Origin: Marchantia polymorpha subsp. ruderalis
Taxonomy: Eukaryota; Streptophyta; Marchantiopsida; Marchantiales; Marchantiaceae
DNA length: 64,000 nucleotides
Assembly: GCA_037833965.1 (NCBI GenBank)
Contig: AP031353.1
Span: 2,234,501 to 2,298,500 of the forward strand
Direction of reading: 5' to 3'
Of the stretch, positions 26,119-38,179 are shown one piece after another. Under the pieces are notes generated by a model. That model did not search any database. It was given only the letters and a program-made list of their open reading frames with translations, and was not told the DNA's origin. Made by a program: the position numbers and the translations under genes. Position 1 is the stretch's first letter, and every line of letters starts with the position of its first letter.

Positions 26119-29100
26119 GAACTTACAAAAGAACGCATTTTTCGAACATGGTATTTCAGTCTCAGGCTGAAGCATTGTCATGGAACGTTTCGTTTTATGC
26201 CATCACACAGATCGTCATCAATCAAGGATTTAAGGCCATTTATAGTCTTTTGCCCGACGTTCGGTGAAAGAACTATATGTTGCCCATTTTGGTCATGAAT
26301 CAAACGAGCTTTGCTTCTCCACAAGACGGCTCATTCGCAAAGCAGTGTACTCGACCCATCCAACGCTCACGTGTGTATTTGGAGGAGGATTTATCCTGAT
26401 TCTTTCCCTCTTGCCTGCCTGTATGGTTACATCTACTCCTCTCAGACAATCGTCGGACAGTATGTCGCCTATTGAAGGTACTATCTTTTTTAAAGTTCAT
26501 CTCCAGGTGGAACAACTTTCTTGTGTCTTTTAGAGATTTGAATCTTTTAATGATATGCAAGCATATGATAACATATGTATGTTCCTTATATACTGATATT
26601 TCTAGCTATTTCAGAAACATTTTTTTTCATTGTAAGCTCTAAAGTATAGAAGATATGCTAGGTATAATTTGCGTCGTATTCCGTTTGACCTAATCAAGGA
26701 TCTCCTTAGTTACGACTCTTCATGTTTCTCTTCTTACTCTTCTGGATGGTGTTCTTTAGTTAAAGTATCTCTCGTTCCTCGACATACATCTCATTGGTCG
26801 AAATGGTTATTTTTTGTACTAAAATATCTATTGTTTTGCAATTCTTACGTCAAGCTTCGAGACGTCATTCATCGATTGAGGTTATATCAAAGTATTACAT
26901 CTTGCTGAGTCGAATGAATTGTTTTTGAAAGTGTAAATTTTCAAAGTCAATTTCTGGTTGTGATCTACGTGGATCTAAATTCGCTCCTTTGGTATAAAAG
27001 CATGGGTTGGACGACCAAACACCCTCATGGTGAACATTCGAAGTTTCCCACAGCTCGATGCTTCTTCTGCTGCCATCTTGTTCATTTCTGTTGTGGGACT
27101 TATAATTCTCTTAGAGTCGGTAGCATTGATAGCTGTACACCAAATTTGCATCTCAAGTTGAGCATGTTTTAGTGTGCCCAATGACTTCTACTGACTCCAT
27201 TCCCTGGCTTTCACATCGGACATTTCCCCTTGCTTTCTAGAATAGCTATAAACTGCTTGGTGCTACACTCAAGTCTTCCATTAGGTTTTATTTCAGATTC
27301 TAATTTCAACTTCTTTCATGTCTGATTTTCTTCCATTCATAGGGATTTGGAGTTTTGAAGTCCACTGCCTTTTTCAGAAAGTACAGAAATCTTTCAACTT
27401 CTTTCATATGTGACAGTGGCATAATTTTGTGCACCTTGTAAGACTTGTGAGGTGTACTTGTAAGACTCTTCTTGTCCCTGTTTTCTCTTTCAACAACAAA
27501 AGCGAGAGTGACAGCTCCTTCTCCAAGAACTGGAGATACATTACCAATTCCACTTTCTACATATTCCAAGACCTTCATGGAATTAATAAGACGAAAACTA
27601 CTTCAGAAGCGAACAACAAGCTAAGTTCAAGTACAAAATATGATATTTTACTCTCTCAGACTTCTCCTCAGCACAGCACTCATGTTGCTAAAATCACTCT
27701 CCCGATCATTTGAATAAACTTCCTCTACCAAGTTGGTTCTCTTTCCTCATCACTCTCTCGTGTTCTTCAAGTTCGTGATTTACCTAGAAAACTTATGTGC
27801 TTGCTTTACACCTTTTTGCTGAATTGGCTTCCCGAACAATAGCAGTAGCAACTACCAGTATCTTTGCTCTTCCCAGGTCTAACGTTATACGTCCACATTT
27901 CTTCCTTTTTCTAACCAGAAAAGCATTTTTTCTAACAGCGTTATCAACGTAGTTGCAATTGCGACTATCTTGTTTTATGCGTTTCTCTTGTCTATTACAT
28001 TTGTTCATAACAAACAGAAGTTATTTATTGCGATTGTCTGTATTGGAGATTTATATGCAATACTTTTGTCACTTTCTCTGCCCTAAAAGCTTACGTTGAG
28101 TTAACATGAATGTATATTCTGTACATGTCATTTTGGGTGCTTACCTTTTAGCATCTCAATATTTTCTTAGTATCCATTGTCGAATAAGGATGTCATAACC
28201 TACGTAGATTCAAAAAATGTATCTTATTTGACTTCGAGTTTATGTTGAAAAGTTTTGCCTCTAATTCATGTGTTGACGTCATTAAGAATCAACTGTTAGA
28301 TATTTCTTTTTCCGTGTCATTTGTCAGAATATGTAGATGCTTTTATTTGCACATGAAATAATTCTTTGATGGAAAGTTTCTTGTGTGCAGGGCTCTGTAG
28401 TCTTTGAAGGATGGAGCCAAGCTCCTGCTTGCCTGCACACACTGAGAGCGAAAGGAATCACATTCGAGCCGTTTTACACTGGAACTTGTGTTCAAGGATG
28501 CCACTTCTTATGACGAAGATGATGGAAGCATAGAATGCGGAAATGTGTGAGGCTGGTGTTCACTTTTTGTTTTTTGTTCTTGGTACATCGTAAACTGTTC
28601 TGAACTCAGAAGGATACCACATCCTTGTCATGTCCATCTCCTCTAAATGCGAAGTACTGACTACGGTTCAGTTATGAAATCTCAAAGCTCGTAATGATTT
28701 GAGACTTCAAATGAACTTCGTATCAGAAACGTCTCGCAGAAAGTTTATGGGATGTTTCGAAAACATCTTCAGTGTTGTATACAAAATGTTCACATTTCAT
28801 AACTTGTGTTACTTCAGTGTTGTTACACTGTTTGTCATTTTGAATCACTGCGCGGATCGAAGACATCTTTAGCATCGGGTGCGCTTATCAGTCATCTCAC
28901 TTTACAGCTTCTGCAAATCGTGGACAGCGATCTCCTCGAAAACTTTTAGTAGCAGGGCTGGAAGGATGAAGTCCGGCTATTGCTTGGCTTCCGTAGTTGC
29001 CATGGATATGCAGTGTTAGATTGCTATTAGAAAGACTCTTATTCGACTTACGTCCATTTGTGTTCCGTGCAATATGGACTCACCAAGTACACACAGCCGG

Positions 29101-31953
29101 ATGCGTACAAAGACGGCATGAAAACTGAATTCTTCTCAATGGATAGATTCATCTAGGAAATGGGCTGAGGCGTTTTCACACAAGTACAACTAAGTAAAAC
29201 ATAGAATGCAAGTTCGAATCTGTTCCTCTGTCCATGAGCTCAGATTACTCACAATCAGGAGAGATTGAGCCACTTGTACATTAGAAACAAACAGGAACCA
29301 AATGTAGGGAGCAAAACCAAATAGATGTCACTTTGTGTATCAATGGTAGAGGGACAACTAGAGATGTACAAATACATATAGCTGGAGGTTATACCAAATT
29401 ATCAATATAAAGACTGAAATTAACCTTAAAAGGGAGCATTTACTTTATCCTTGCGTTTTATTAGGAGGTGAACATGCAAGCAGTCTATTGTCTCGAGGAG
29501 AGGATCCACTGGGCAGAGGCATCGGTATATATATGTACGGATCCGTACTTCAATCTGAATGCAAGTTCCTAAAATCTGAAGTGACTTGCATCAATTATCT
29601 TCACATAGATCCCCATTTGTCCCCAGATATTTTAGAGCATATTTATCTTATCGACAGAGGGTGTTTCAAGCATTCCATGTCATCACACATCAGCGGCTGC
29701 TCGGAGTCAACCAGCCCTTTAGTTAAGACGAGCAATGTGTCATTGTGAGTTCGGAGATCAGTTCACCTTCGAGCATTGTTTTAGCCCTCTAAGTGCATGC
29801 AGTCATACAGTAATCGATCTACCTTTCTTTTGAGTATCTCAATTGTCCAAATTAAGAACCATGAATGAGGAGGAACAGAGCAGGAAGCCGGAACAGTTGG
29901 TAATAAGGATATCCTTTCGCAGAGCTGATACAGTTCAGGTGTGAAGATAGGGACCTATGTTTGTAATCAGAATGAGGCATTCAGGCAACAGTTTTGCAGA
30001 AGGATGAGGGCAGAAAGAGACAGATATTTGAAGCATCATATTTGCCTGTCTCACCCGCTGGCGGATCCACTGTGCACTTCATATGAAAAGCACGGGGAAA
30101 AATAATTATATACAAAGGAATAACACAGGCTGCGTTTATGGGGTCTAGAAGGAAGATTTTTATACCAACGAGAATTATGAGCTCAAATGTACATCATTTG
30201 TGCTGCGCTGGGGAGCATCTGTTCCTACTTGGATGCATGCAGTTTATCCGCCACTAAAATTCTAGTCCCTCTTTCTTTTTAAAGTTCACACGGAGGTCTA
30301 TATGCTGCATGGATTCTATTGAGGCTTGCTTGGGTCATCTGGTGCCAATTTTAACCAGGGTGGTGTGGCCCATCTAAGGCAAACGAATCAGCCCGGTACT
30401 TTCATGTCTGTGCATTCTGCACATAATAGCGAGTGGGGGTCCCACCAAACACTTCTCGCATGCATCCCATTCCAGAGGTTCTGTGGCTATCTGCGTTTGA
30501 CTCCGTGTAAACTGGGTCGTCTCTTAAGCTTTTCTTCTGTCGAAAGGATCTTCCCTTCCACCTGTTCGACGCTTTGGTGTCAAGCATCCGATAAGATATT
30601 TACAAAAGAGAAAGGTTCCGAGATGACTTTGCCAACAATTATTGATTTGCTTAGATAGGCGACATGTTTACGAAGTCCACCAGCAGACTAAAAGCAGAAT
30701 GCCTATTTGGGCAGAACACAACTTTCTATCCACGGCTTCGACTGATCGAAGTTACTCGGGTCCCTTTGTCTCGGCATTTCAGGCCATGCGGAGCTCGTTG
30801 CTTACGAGGTCCTCACAATCAGCGCGTGACTGCAGTGTGAGCTCCTGCATCAATGCCTCACTGCGCCCCAACAATCGTAAAAGGATTAAAACGTGACTGC
30901 TCGTCGATTTTACCTTCCTTCAGCACATCCTTAACCGTGCTCGGAAAACTCCAGCTTTGCTTGCTCCAGTGGAAAAGAATTCGATACGAAGTTGTAAGAG
31001 CACAAATGCAAACGCGGTGTCATGTGCTGCCTCGCATCCCCCACCCTTCACCCTAAAGCCCTCATCCCTCACAGCAATTGTCTCCAGCACGAAGAAGTGC
31101 ATCCAATGGCTGCAAGGTGAAAGAAGAAAGTAGGATGTCGTCCGCGAGGGGAAACTGGAGAAGAGTCAAGAGCAAGAAATGAGTCCTCGGCCAGCAGAAG
31201 AGGATGCTGGAATAGTCAAAGATTCTGGACGGAAGCTGAGGCGCAGACACTGGATCGCCATAATAGTCGCATCCCTCTTCAACTGTTGACGCGTTCTGTA
31301 TGCCGAGCTCACGGCTGCACGACCCCTTGCCTCGTCTGCTGCTGCTCTCCCGCGGGGAGAGGATTGGGTCCACATACACCATGTCCTTTTAGACAAGTAT
31401 AGATACTGAAGGGCGAGCCCATTCCTATCATCCTGGTTCGAGTGACTCCCTCCCTTCCTCTCTTAGATTTTTATCCTCGTAGATTGTCGTCTTTGTTTGT
31501 CATCGTTTGTTTTGGGGTTTGAGCCCATTTCTTCTCAACACCAGTTGAAACACACAAAAAACAAAAATCTCATCGTGGAGATCACTCCCATTTATACCGA
31601 TCTTTGAAAATTGTACCTGGTTTTCTCGTGTTCTCCCTCCATTTCTCATCCTCCTTCTTCTTCTCGTAGCTCTGTTGCAACTTCGATTGCACAATTTTCT
31701 TCCTGCATTTCGCACTCAGAGCTCGAAAATTTCCAGCTAAGTTTTCATAATTTTAATTCGGACAGAGAGGAGGAGGGTCAGCATATCTGCTGCACTCATT
31801 GTACTTCACAATCCATCCTGCAATCTTTCGGATTCCTGATCGAGACCAGCAGTTCGCGGCTGACAGGTCGACTGCACTCCGACGGTGTCTGAAACCGAGT
31901 CTTCCTCTCGAGAGATTTGACAACGATTTTGGCAGCGAGCTCTGCAACGCAAC
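26119..31953. other. 5.8-kb spacer downstream of the helicase gene
   Basis: The first part should be the helicase 3' untranslated region. A Copia integrase relic lies at about 26970-27420. A good acceptor-like site (pyrimidines then GTGTGCAG) ends at 28390, so a spliced 3' leader exon is possible but unproven. From 28.6 to 31.4 kb only short unrecognised open frames are seen, for example 31062-31382 (-) and 30326-30658 (+). Around 31591-31598 a TTTATACC box sits some 360 bases before the NHL start codon, followed by a CT-rich leader. Confidence 0.5.
26970..27420 (-). mobile_element. Decayed Ty1/Copia integrase fragment
   Basis: On the minus strand two integrase landmarks occur at roughly the spacing seen in intact Copia elements: a YFLK-type motif near 27,385 and VFGRPTHAFIPKE near 27,005, which corresponds to the LRVFG...VPKE motif at the end of the Copia integrase. 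Material on both sides (about 26,640-27,600) may belong to the same element, but similarity there is weak. The copy is broken, with several breaks, and no long terminal repeats were found. It is a separate remnant from the intron fragment because helicase exons lie between them. Confidence 0.68.
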
Positions 31954-32661
31954 ATGGGAGAGGGTAAAATGGAAGAGAAGGCGAATCCTTCTGCTCCAGG
32001 CGGTCCGCAGCTCGCACCCCCAGCGTACTATGGCCTGAAGGACCAGCCTCTACCGTACCCGGCGACATATCAACCCAAAAAGCGCCGAAATCCGTGCTGC
32101 TGCTGCTTCAAATGGTTCTGCAGTATCCTCGTGATCTTGATCGTGGCACTGGGAATTGCAGCACTGATATTCTGGCTGGTGGTGCGCCCCAAGCTTCCCG
32201 AGTACGATGTGACCAATGTGCGTCTGACAGGCCTGGACACGAGCGTGACCTCGTCGCAACTCAACACGCAAGTGGCCTTCACGCTCGACACGTACAATCC
32301 CAACAAGAGGATGGGGTTCTACTACGACGATTTCTACATCGAGGTGAAGACGCTGGACCTGGTGCTCGGGAAAGGATCGCTGCCATCCTTCTACCAAGGC
32401 CACCAGAACCGAACGATCGTCGAGTCAGTTCTGCAATCCGACACCATCGTCTTGACATCGGTCGACACGACTTTGTTGACGAGTGCCAGCGCCAGCAAGA
32501 TGTTGCTGCTGTACGTGAAGGTGGACGTGAACACGCGCATCAAGGTCGGAGATTTCAAGACCAACAAAATCAAAGTGAAGGTCCGATGTGTTGTGGAAAT
32601 CGACCCGACCATCAGCACTGGATCGCAGATCCTGAACAACAGCTGCAAGGTCAAGACCTAG
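31954..32661 (+). CDS. NHL: NDR1/HIN1-like (LEA2-domain) membrane protein
   Basis: A complete single-exon gene encodes 235 residues. NHL proteins are membrane-anchored, with the LEA2 domain outside the cytoplasm, and many act in stress or defence responses and membrane-wall contact. The Pro/Tyr-rich N-terminus (about 12-40) leads into a basic Cys cluster (KKRRNPCCCCFKWFC, 42-56) and a single transmembrane span (about 57-78). The LEA2 fold follows, with the family pattern TYNPNKRMGFYYDDFYIEV (113-131) and GSLPSFYQGHQNRT (141-154). The cytosolic Cys residues next to the membrane could be acylated. The ATG at 31954 opens the conserved frame and no longer in-frame start is needed. Codon use is strongly G/C-ending compared with the spacer around it. 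The particular biological role cannot be deduced. Confidence 0.94.
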   Translation: MGEGKMEEKANPSAPGGPQLAPPAYYGLKDQPLPYPATYQPKKRRNPCCCCFKWFCSILVILIVALGIAALIFWLVVRPKLPEYDVTNVRLTGLDTSVTSSQLNTQVAFTLDTYNPNKRMGFYYDDFYIEVKTLDLVLGKGSLPSFYQGHQNRTIVESVLQSDTIVLTSVDTTLLTSASASKMLLLYVKVDVNTRIKVGDFKTNKIKVKVRCVVEIDPTISTGSQILNNSCKVKT

Positions 32662-35600
32662 GGTAGAGACCACGGTCTGTCTGTGAAAATTCTTCCATAG
32701 AAAACCTCTGCGAAATTGAATCGGCTCGAGCTGTGCTCGAAGTGCTTCACGCCCGAGCGTTCGTTCCTTCTCGTCTTCCATTGTTCATAGGCTCGTCGGG
32801 GACGGGAGACGATCAACGCACTCATTCATTTGTCTCCTGGATCGATTCCTCGTGACTACTTGTAACACTTTTCGACATTATTAACAATTTCCGGACGCTT
32901 TCGTTCTCCTTTCTCTGACACGAGACCCCGCGAATTGCACACTTCTCAACATTCGAGCTTCGAGACCGAAAAGTAAGAGACCGCAATTTCGTCCTTTCGG
33001 CCGCAACATTTTTCCCGTTCTCCGTCTCAGCAGTCTCCGTTGGGCCTCACTGGTTTCCTCGAGGACTCGGTCCGACGTGTTTTCCTCCCCCTTCAAGCTT
33101 CCCCTTCTCACAAACAAAGCCATCCTCATATTTCTCTTCGCACTTTTATCTCTCAAAGAAATGTAATATCAATCATGACATTTATAAAGTGGCAGAATTT
33201 TTTTCCAGGTTCATGAAATATCAGATTTATTGTATCAAACTCAAGATGATTTAAATATAGTTATAAAATTTTAATTCTATGATACATGATTTTTCGAGAA
33301 AATTACTTGATGAATACATAAATGCTTCTATTAGGACCCATCATTTATTACTTTATCCCCCGTGGGGATCTTTGCAATATGTTTGATGATGTTGATTCAT
33401 CACATCGTCAATCTATTGAAGTTTGACGAGTTTTTTATAGTAGCGGTTGACCAAGATACAGTGATATTCATATCTACATTGTAGGACGATGATCACAAAT
33501 CCACTATGATCGTATCATCCACATATTTTTCTTCTCTCTTTGATTTTAATTCCAAAAGTGATTGAAACGCAATAAAAGTACAATTCCGTTTATAATTTTA
33601 TTGCGTTTAGAGTGCAGTTTGTTGTGTATGAAAGACTTGTTTTTAATTGAATCTCTATGATAGTCTTAAGAGACTTGTAATGACAAAGCAACTAATCTAG
33701 TTATGAAACAAAGTATACCTACAAAACTCCTTCCCAACCATTACACTATACTTGTCGATGCATTTAAAAGTGGCAAATGAATTTGTCAATTATGAATTTT
33801 CAAGAGAATGCACTGATAAATTATCGTTATCAGTTGCAATGCCTCTACATGATGAGGATTGTTCTCATTGGCAAAATTTGCAACCAAACTTCCAAGAGAT
33901 CGCTTCTCTCACACTATTGTTCAATAGTTACACTCTCCCTCACACTATAATTCGCACCATATAGTTACAAGAATTTTGTTAAGAATTGGATAAAATGATA
34001 TTTGATTGGTACCAGTAAGTTATTTGTTTTTGGGAATGACACCATCAAGTAATTTTTTTGATTTTCAAAATCCTTTTGCCAGGTCATCTGAAAAGTTAAC
34101 ATTCACAGTTTTTAAAACCTAATACATTTTTAAAAAAGTCACTTAATGTTCATCCACAATTCAAATTCGTAAATATACTAGAATTTATATAGAAACCACT
34201 AGAATTATATAGAAATTTATATATAATTTAATTCTTCATGCCACGTATTTGAATCAGGTCTATTGTGTATTGTGTAACAAGAGGCACAATACATCTTTTA
34301 ACTCATGGAATGTTTTAAAAGCGTTAGAATCATTACATAGATTGTGAGTAAACTGCACAAAATATTAACCGGCATGTGGGTCAAATAATCAACATGATTT
34401 TGTGCATTGATGTAAACGTGCATCCATATATTTCACATATATTTTATACGTGATTTTAGCGAACATTGTTATGTAGTATTATTTATAGTTTTTCACTTTT
34501 ACAATATTTTATTGCTCATTTTGACCTTGAAATTGAAAGTAATTTTGATCAATCTTCTCAACCATAGTGTATATACACTATGAATCGCAGTGAAAATCAT
34601 TATTTTCTGGAAATTCTTGGTAGAACAAATATTCAATTACATGATATAGCATGATTATTTTTTTCTTAAATGGTAAACCAATTTTTAAAATACCATCATA
34701 GAAGATTTAATCTTTAAAATAAAGGAATAAAAAATTCCAATATTCATACTTTTCTCCGTCAAATTCAAATATTTGATTTCCATCGAAAGGCTTATGGTAT
34801 GAAGATTGCTTCCAAACGTAAAATTAAAATTTCTACCGATGGAACCCAAATGCAAAGTTGCTACAGTCATGAAATTGAAAAATCAACAGACGTAAGCAGT
34901 CCAGTCAATTCAAAAAGCAAAGCCTTACCTTCAAACCACTAGAAATTTTACAACAACGACAAATATTCCCGATACGTTTCATAGATATTACTGTTTACGT
35001 GTGAGCCTCATGACTTGAGACTTAGCCTCATCACTCATGACTTTGTAGTCATTTAAAAATCACATACATATAATATATATGGAAAGTCTCCACGAACTGA
35101 AATATGCTTGACATCAGCCATTAATATATAACAATAACTTTATATATCTGCGCACACGATACTCTTCTGTGATGCTTGAGATGTCCTCTGTGTTGTTCCA
35201 GATTTGACAGAGAGAAAAATCACGAGATGTCTACATCTCTAACCACAAAATCTATCGACCTCTGAAGTGCAAAATGATTTCATGACTATATCACTGAATC
35301 AGATTCGCTCTTAGCATCGTACCGAATGAGCCACAACGATTTTATCAGACTTCGAATTTTGCGATCGGTAGCGATGGGGGCCATAATCTTCTGTGCTCCA
35401 ACGTAATGCTCCACGACCTGCGGACAAAGTTCGATTCATCGCTCTCACTCAGAAGAAGAAGGGGAGGCTGTGGCTATGGCGGCGTCTGCAGCTGTGGCCC
35501 GACAGACCGGCCGCTCGCTCGTCTCTCGTCTCGGGAATGCAGCTGACTCCGAATGCCGTTCCCGAGGCTGAAACGCATGTGCGATCCGGCACTGTGGATC

Positions 35601-37552
35601 TGGAGCACGAGCGAGCAGGAGAAGATCGAGCCTCTTTGTTTTCTTGCACTCGTGCTGCGCTCGAGATGGCCATACTGTACCTGCTCCTGTCTGTCGTTCA
35701 CTGTCCGACCTCCGGCTTTGTCGGATTTGCTCTCGACTGGCGGCCGAACTCATCAATTTTGAGATTTCGATTTCTGGAAGGAGTGGTAGCCGAAACCGAA
35801 GGCATTGACTATCTTCATTCTGGAAGTGATGATTATGAAGAGGAACGGATTATGGTTTTTGGAAATCGCTCACGTCTTGACCTGTCTCACAAAGAATCTG
35901 ATTTTTTAACAGTTTTTTTTTTGTCCGTCTTTGTTTCGCCACGCATTTCGAGTCTGGACTGACATTGGTGGCAGAGCAACTCCGAGGGTGAGAGATTTAA
36001 GCTGCTCCCTTGATGATTTACTCAGTTTTTTAATAGAACAAGGCTCTTGATGAAGGCGAAGTATCCAACTGCGAGCTGAGGTGCTCATGAACCACAGCAA
36101 TGTGGCTCTGCGGGATTTGAGATGAACTAGCTCTCGATGTGAAGGGTAATCAATGAGTTTGAAGGCTGAAACTCGAAGTTCTCGGCGACGTGCGAGCGCA
36201 CTCTTTACTCAGTCTCTTGCATTGAACTCATACCCCGTGACTGTCAATGGCAATTGAATGTTGGTTCTAGTTCATTTCAGATAGATGTGCTGCCTTTGAA
36301 GTTGTAAACAGCTCAGAGGGCTCATGGGACCAATGCTCGGCTCTTGAATTATTTCGGTATTCATAGTTCTTCTGCGCAACTACTGAACCGTGCATCATGG
36401 GAGATCACATCTCCTAAATTTGTGGTCTTACAGTTCGAAGAGATGTGATTTCCCATGGGCGGTCAGAAGAGTAATGGATGTAGGATAAATTAGCATCTGT
36501 TTAAAATGCGACCTTCAGAATGCGGACTGTCATTGATCAGTTTCAGTCTCATAGTTCCAGCAAAGGGCGACAGATAAGAACCCAAGGAATGGCAAGTACT
36601 CAAAACTCACAGCGCACAGTAATTGTGCGTGACACCTCTTCGTGCAGACAAGCTTTACGACTCGCGGTAGATTTGGCCCCGTGCCGTTCAGAAGTTCTGA
36701 TATTCGAATGTCGGATACCACCTCTTTGATAATATAAACATATTCGTTAGATGGAAGTCTATCGACTGCAGAAAAACCGTCCCACGACTTTTATGCTCAC
36801 GTATAGACGAAATTACGGACCCACCTCCTTTCCATGATTCTCTTGTAGCCAATGGCGTGTGCCTTTGTCTTGAAGGTCAAGATGACCAGCTGGACGCAGA
36901 GGACTGCAAAGCTTAGTCGAAGTGTTCAAATATCGAGGACAAATCGTCGAGTTTACCGCCACCTGAGCAATCTTGAATTTGTAGTCAACTTTCATCGGAT
37001 TCCCATCATATACCTACAATTTGCTTCAGACTGGACTGGATGTGACCCTTGCAAGATCCTAACTTTGTCAACCTACAGCAACAGTTCTGTGCGTTGAAAT
37101 CCGGATCCGAGAGCTGAGCCAGATGCAAGGACGACAGTACAATAAGCCGGACTCTCATAGATAACCAAATTCACTTGAAATGGAAACCTTAGACGATAGT
37201 CGATCGAAGACATATAGCACACTGGGAATCTGCTGGTCGGGAATAGGTGCAAAATATGGAATCAGCTGAACACGAGAAGGAGAAACTACTGCAGTAATGT
37301 TATCGAGGTTTCTCCACCTCAACAATTCGAGCTGTCCGTGGGTGCCTACTGATTGGATATCGTGGTAGATACATACATCAGTTTACGAGACAAAGATGCG
37401 ACGATCGAGGGCACGCAGTGCTGCCAGTTTTTTTGTGTAGATAGAAAGCTAGTGTAGACATTTCCATGTCCAAGTTTGAGTATCGCTGTGGAACTATCGC
37501 TGCCAATCGTACGCTCGTGAAAATTGTTCAAGGCTCGATTTGAAATGCATGC
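32662..37552. other. AT-rich spacer between NHL and DUF2985 genes
   Basis: The first 500 bases are the likely NHL 3' untranslated region. From 33,160 to 35,350 the DNA is very AT-rich with only short open frames; a perfect 18-bp palindrome (ATAGTGTATATACACTAT) lies at 34563-34580. A more balanced stretch at 35,390-36,120 has an open frame on the + strand (35393-35962) that begins with GTG, has its first ATG at 35537, and resembles no family I know. A hairpin lies at 36396-36457. The segment before 37,553 should hold the promoter and leader of the DUF2985 gene. Confidence 0.5.
36396..36457. repeat. Near-perfect 18-bp inverted repeat (hairpin)
   Basis: The left arm CATGGGAGATCACATCTC (36396-36413) pairs with 36440-36457 over 18 bases, the single mismatch being a G-U pair in RNA, around a 26-base loop. 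It lies in non-coding DNA about 1.1 kb upstream of the DUF2985 gene. It may be a small structured RNA, a transposon remnant or a protein-binding site. Confidence 0.7.
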
Positions 37553-38179
37553 ATGCTCGAAAAGTTCGACCACATGGCTGAACCGAGGAAAAATGTAAAC
37601 GTCGTCGTTGGAGACTTCCATCTGCATCACGTCGACACCGCTTTCCACAGATGGCTTTTGGATCAAAGAAACGAGAAGGTTGTGTTTTGGAGCTTTCTGG
37701 TCGGCTTGATTGGGACATGCATTCTCGTGATTGGATCTGGACTGCTAGATGACGCGATCCCCAGCAACATGCCCAGAGGTGAAGTCATCAATCAGGTGAT
37801 CAACGCGTTTTCCACTTGTCTGGTTCTCTGCCTCCATCCCGAACGATGCCTTCATTCATACATGCTGTATCGGTGGCAGAGCTCGGATCAGATCAAGCTC
37901 CGAGAAGCTTACTGCAAAAACGGGACCAAGAGGCCCAACGAGAGGCTTCACTTGATGCTCCTGCTCGTGCTCTGGCAATTGAACTGTGTTGGGCAGTATG
38001 TTTTGTGCTACCTCAATTTGCAGTACACTGCAGCTGATCGACCTGGCACGCTGGTGGCAATTTGCCTCGTGGTGTCTCTGGGAGCTGCGATAGGCGCTAG
38101 CGTTTATCACAGCCACTCTCCGTTGGGTCAAGACTTGGAGCTGCCTCACGACGACGTCGAAAGGCTCGTCAGGATTTAG
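37553..38179 (+). CDS. DUF2985/PLAC8-family-type membrane protein without a PLAC8 domain
   Basis: This single-exon gene encodes 208 residues (start ATG 37553; a second Met at 37574 is possible). About four hydrophobic segments are visible: 43-65, 82-95, 133-157 and 166-186. The family pattern, from memory of plant DUF2985/PLAC8 proteins, is LHPERCLHSYMLYRW, LREAYCKNGTKRPNERLHL, a long hydrophobic stretch ending YVLCYLNL, and a terminal HSPLGQD motif. In the plant relatives I recall, a Cys-rich PLAC8 segment usually follows; here the protein stops about 18 residues after HSPLGQD, and no Cys-rich coding sequence was found downstream. The gene is either a short natural form or a 3'-truncated copy. 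The frame itself is clean. Function in these proteins is poorly known, with suggested membrane transport or size-control roles for PLAC8 relatives. Confidence 0.78.
   Translation: MLEKFDHMAEPRKNVNVVVGDFHLHHVDTAFHRWLLDQRNEKVVFWSFLVGLIGTCILVIGSGLLDDAIPSNMPRGEVINQVINAFSTCLVLCLHPERCLHSYMLYRWQSSDQIKLREAYCKNGTKRPNERLHLMLLLVLWQLNCVGQYVLCYLNLQYTAADRPGTLVAICLVVSLGAAIGASVYHSHSPLGQDLELPHDDVERLVRI

Noticed and set aside
35393-35962. 189-codon open frame on the + strand
   Set aside because: It starts with GTG, its first ATG is at 35537, it overlaps other frames of similar length on the opposite strand, and it matches no family; GC-rich chance frame or leader is likelier.
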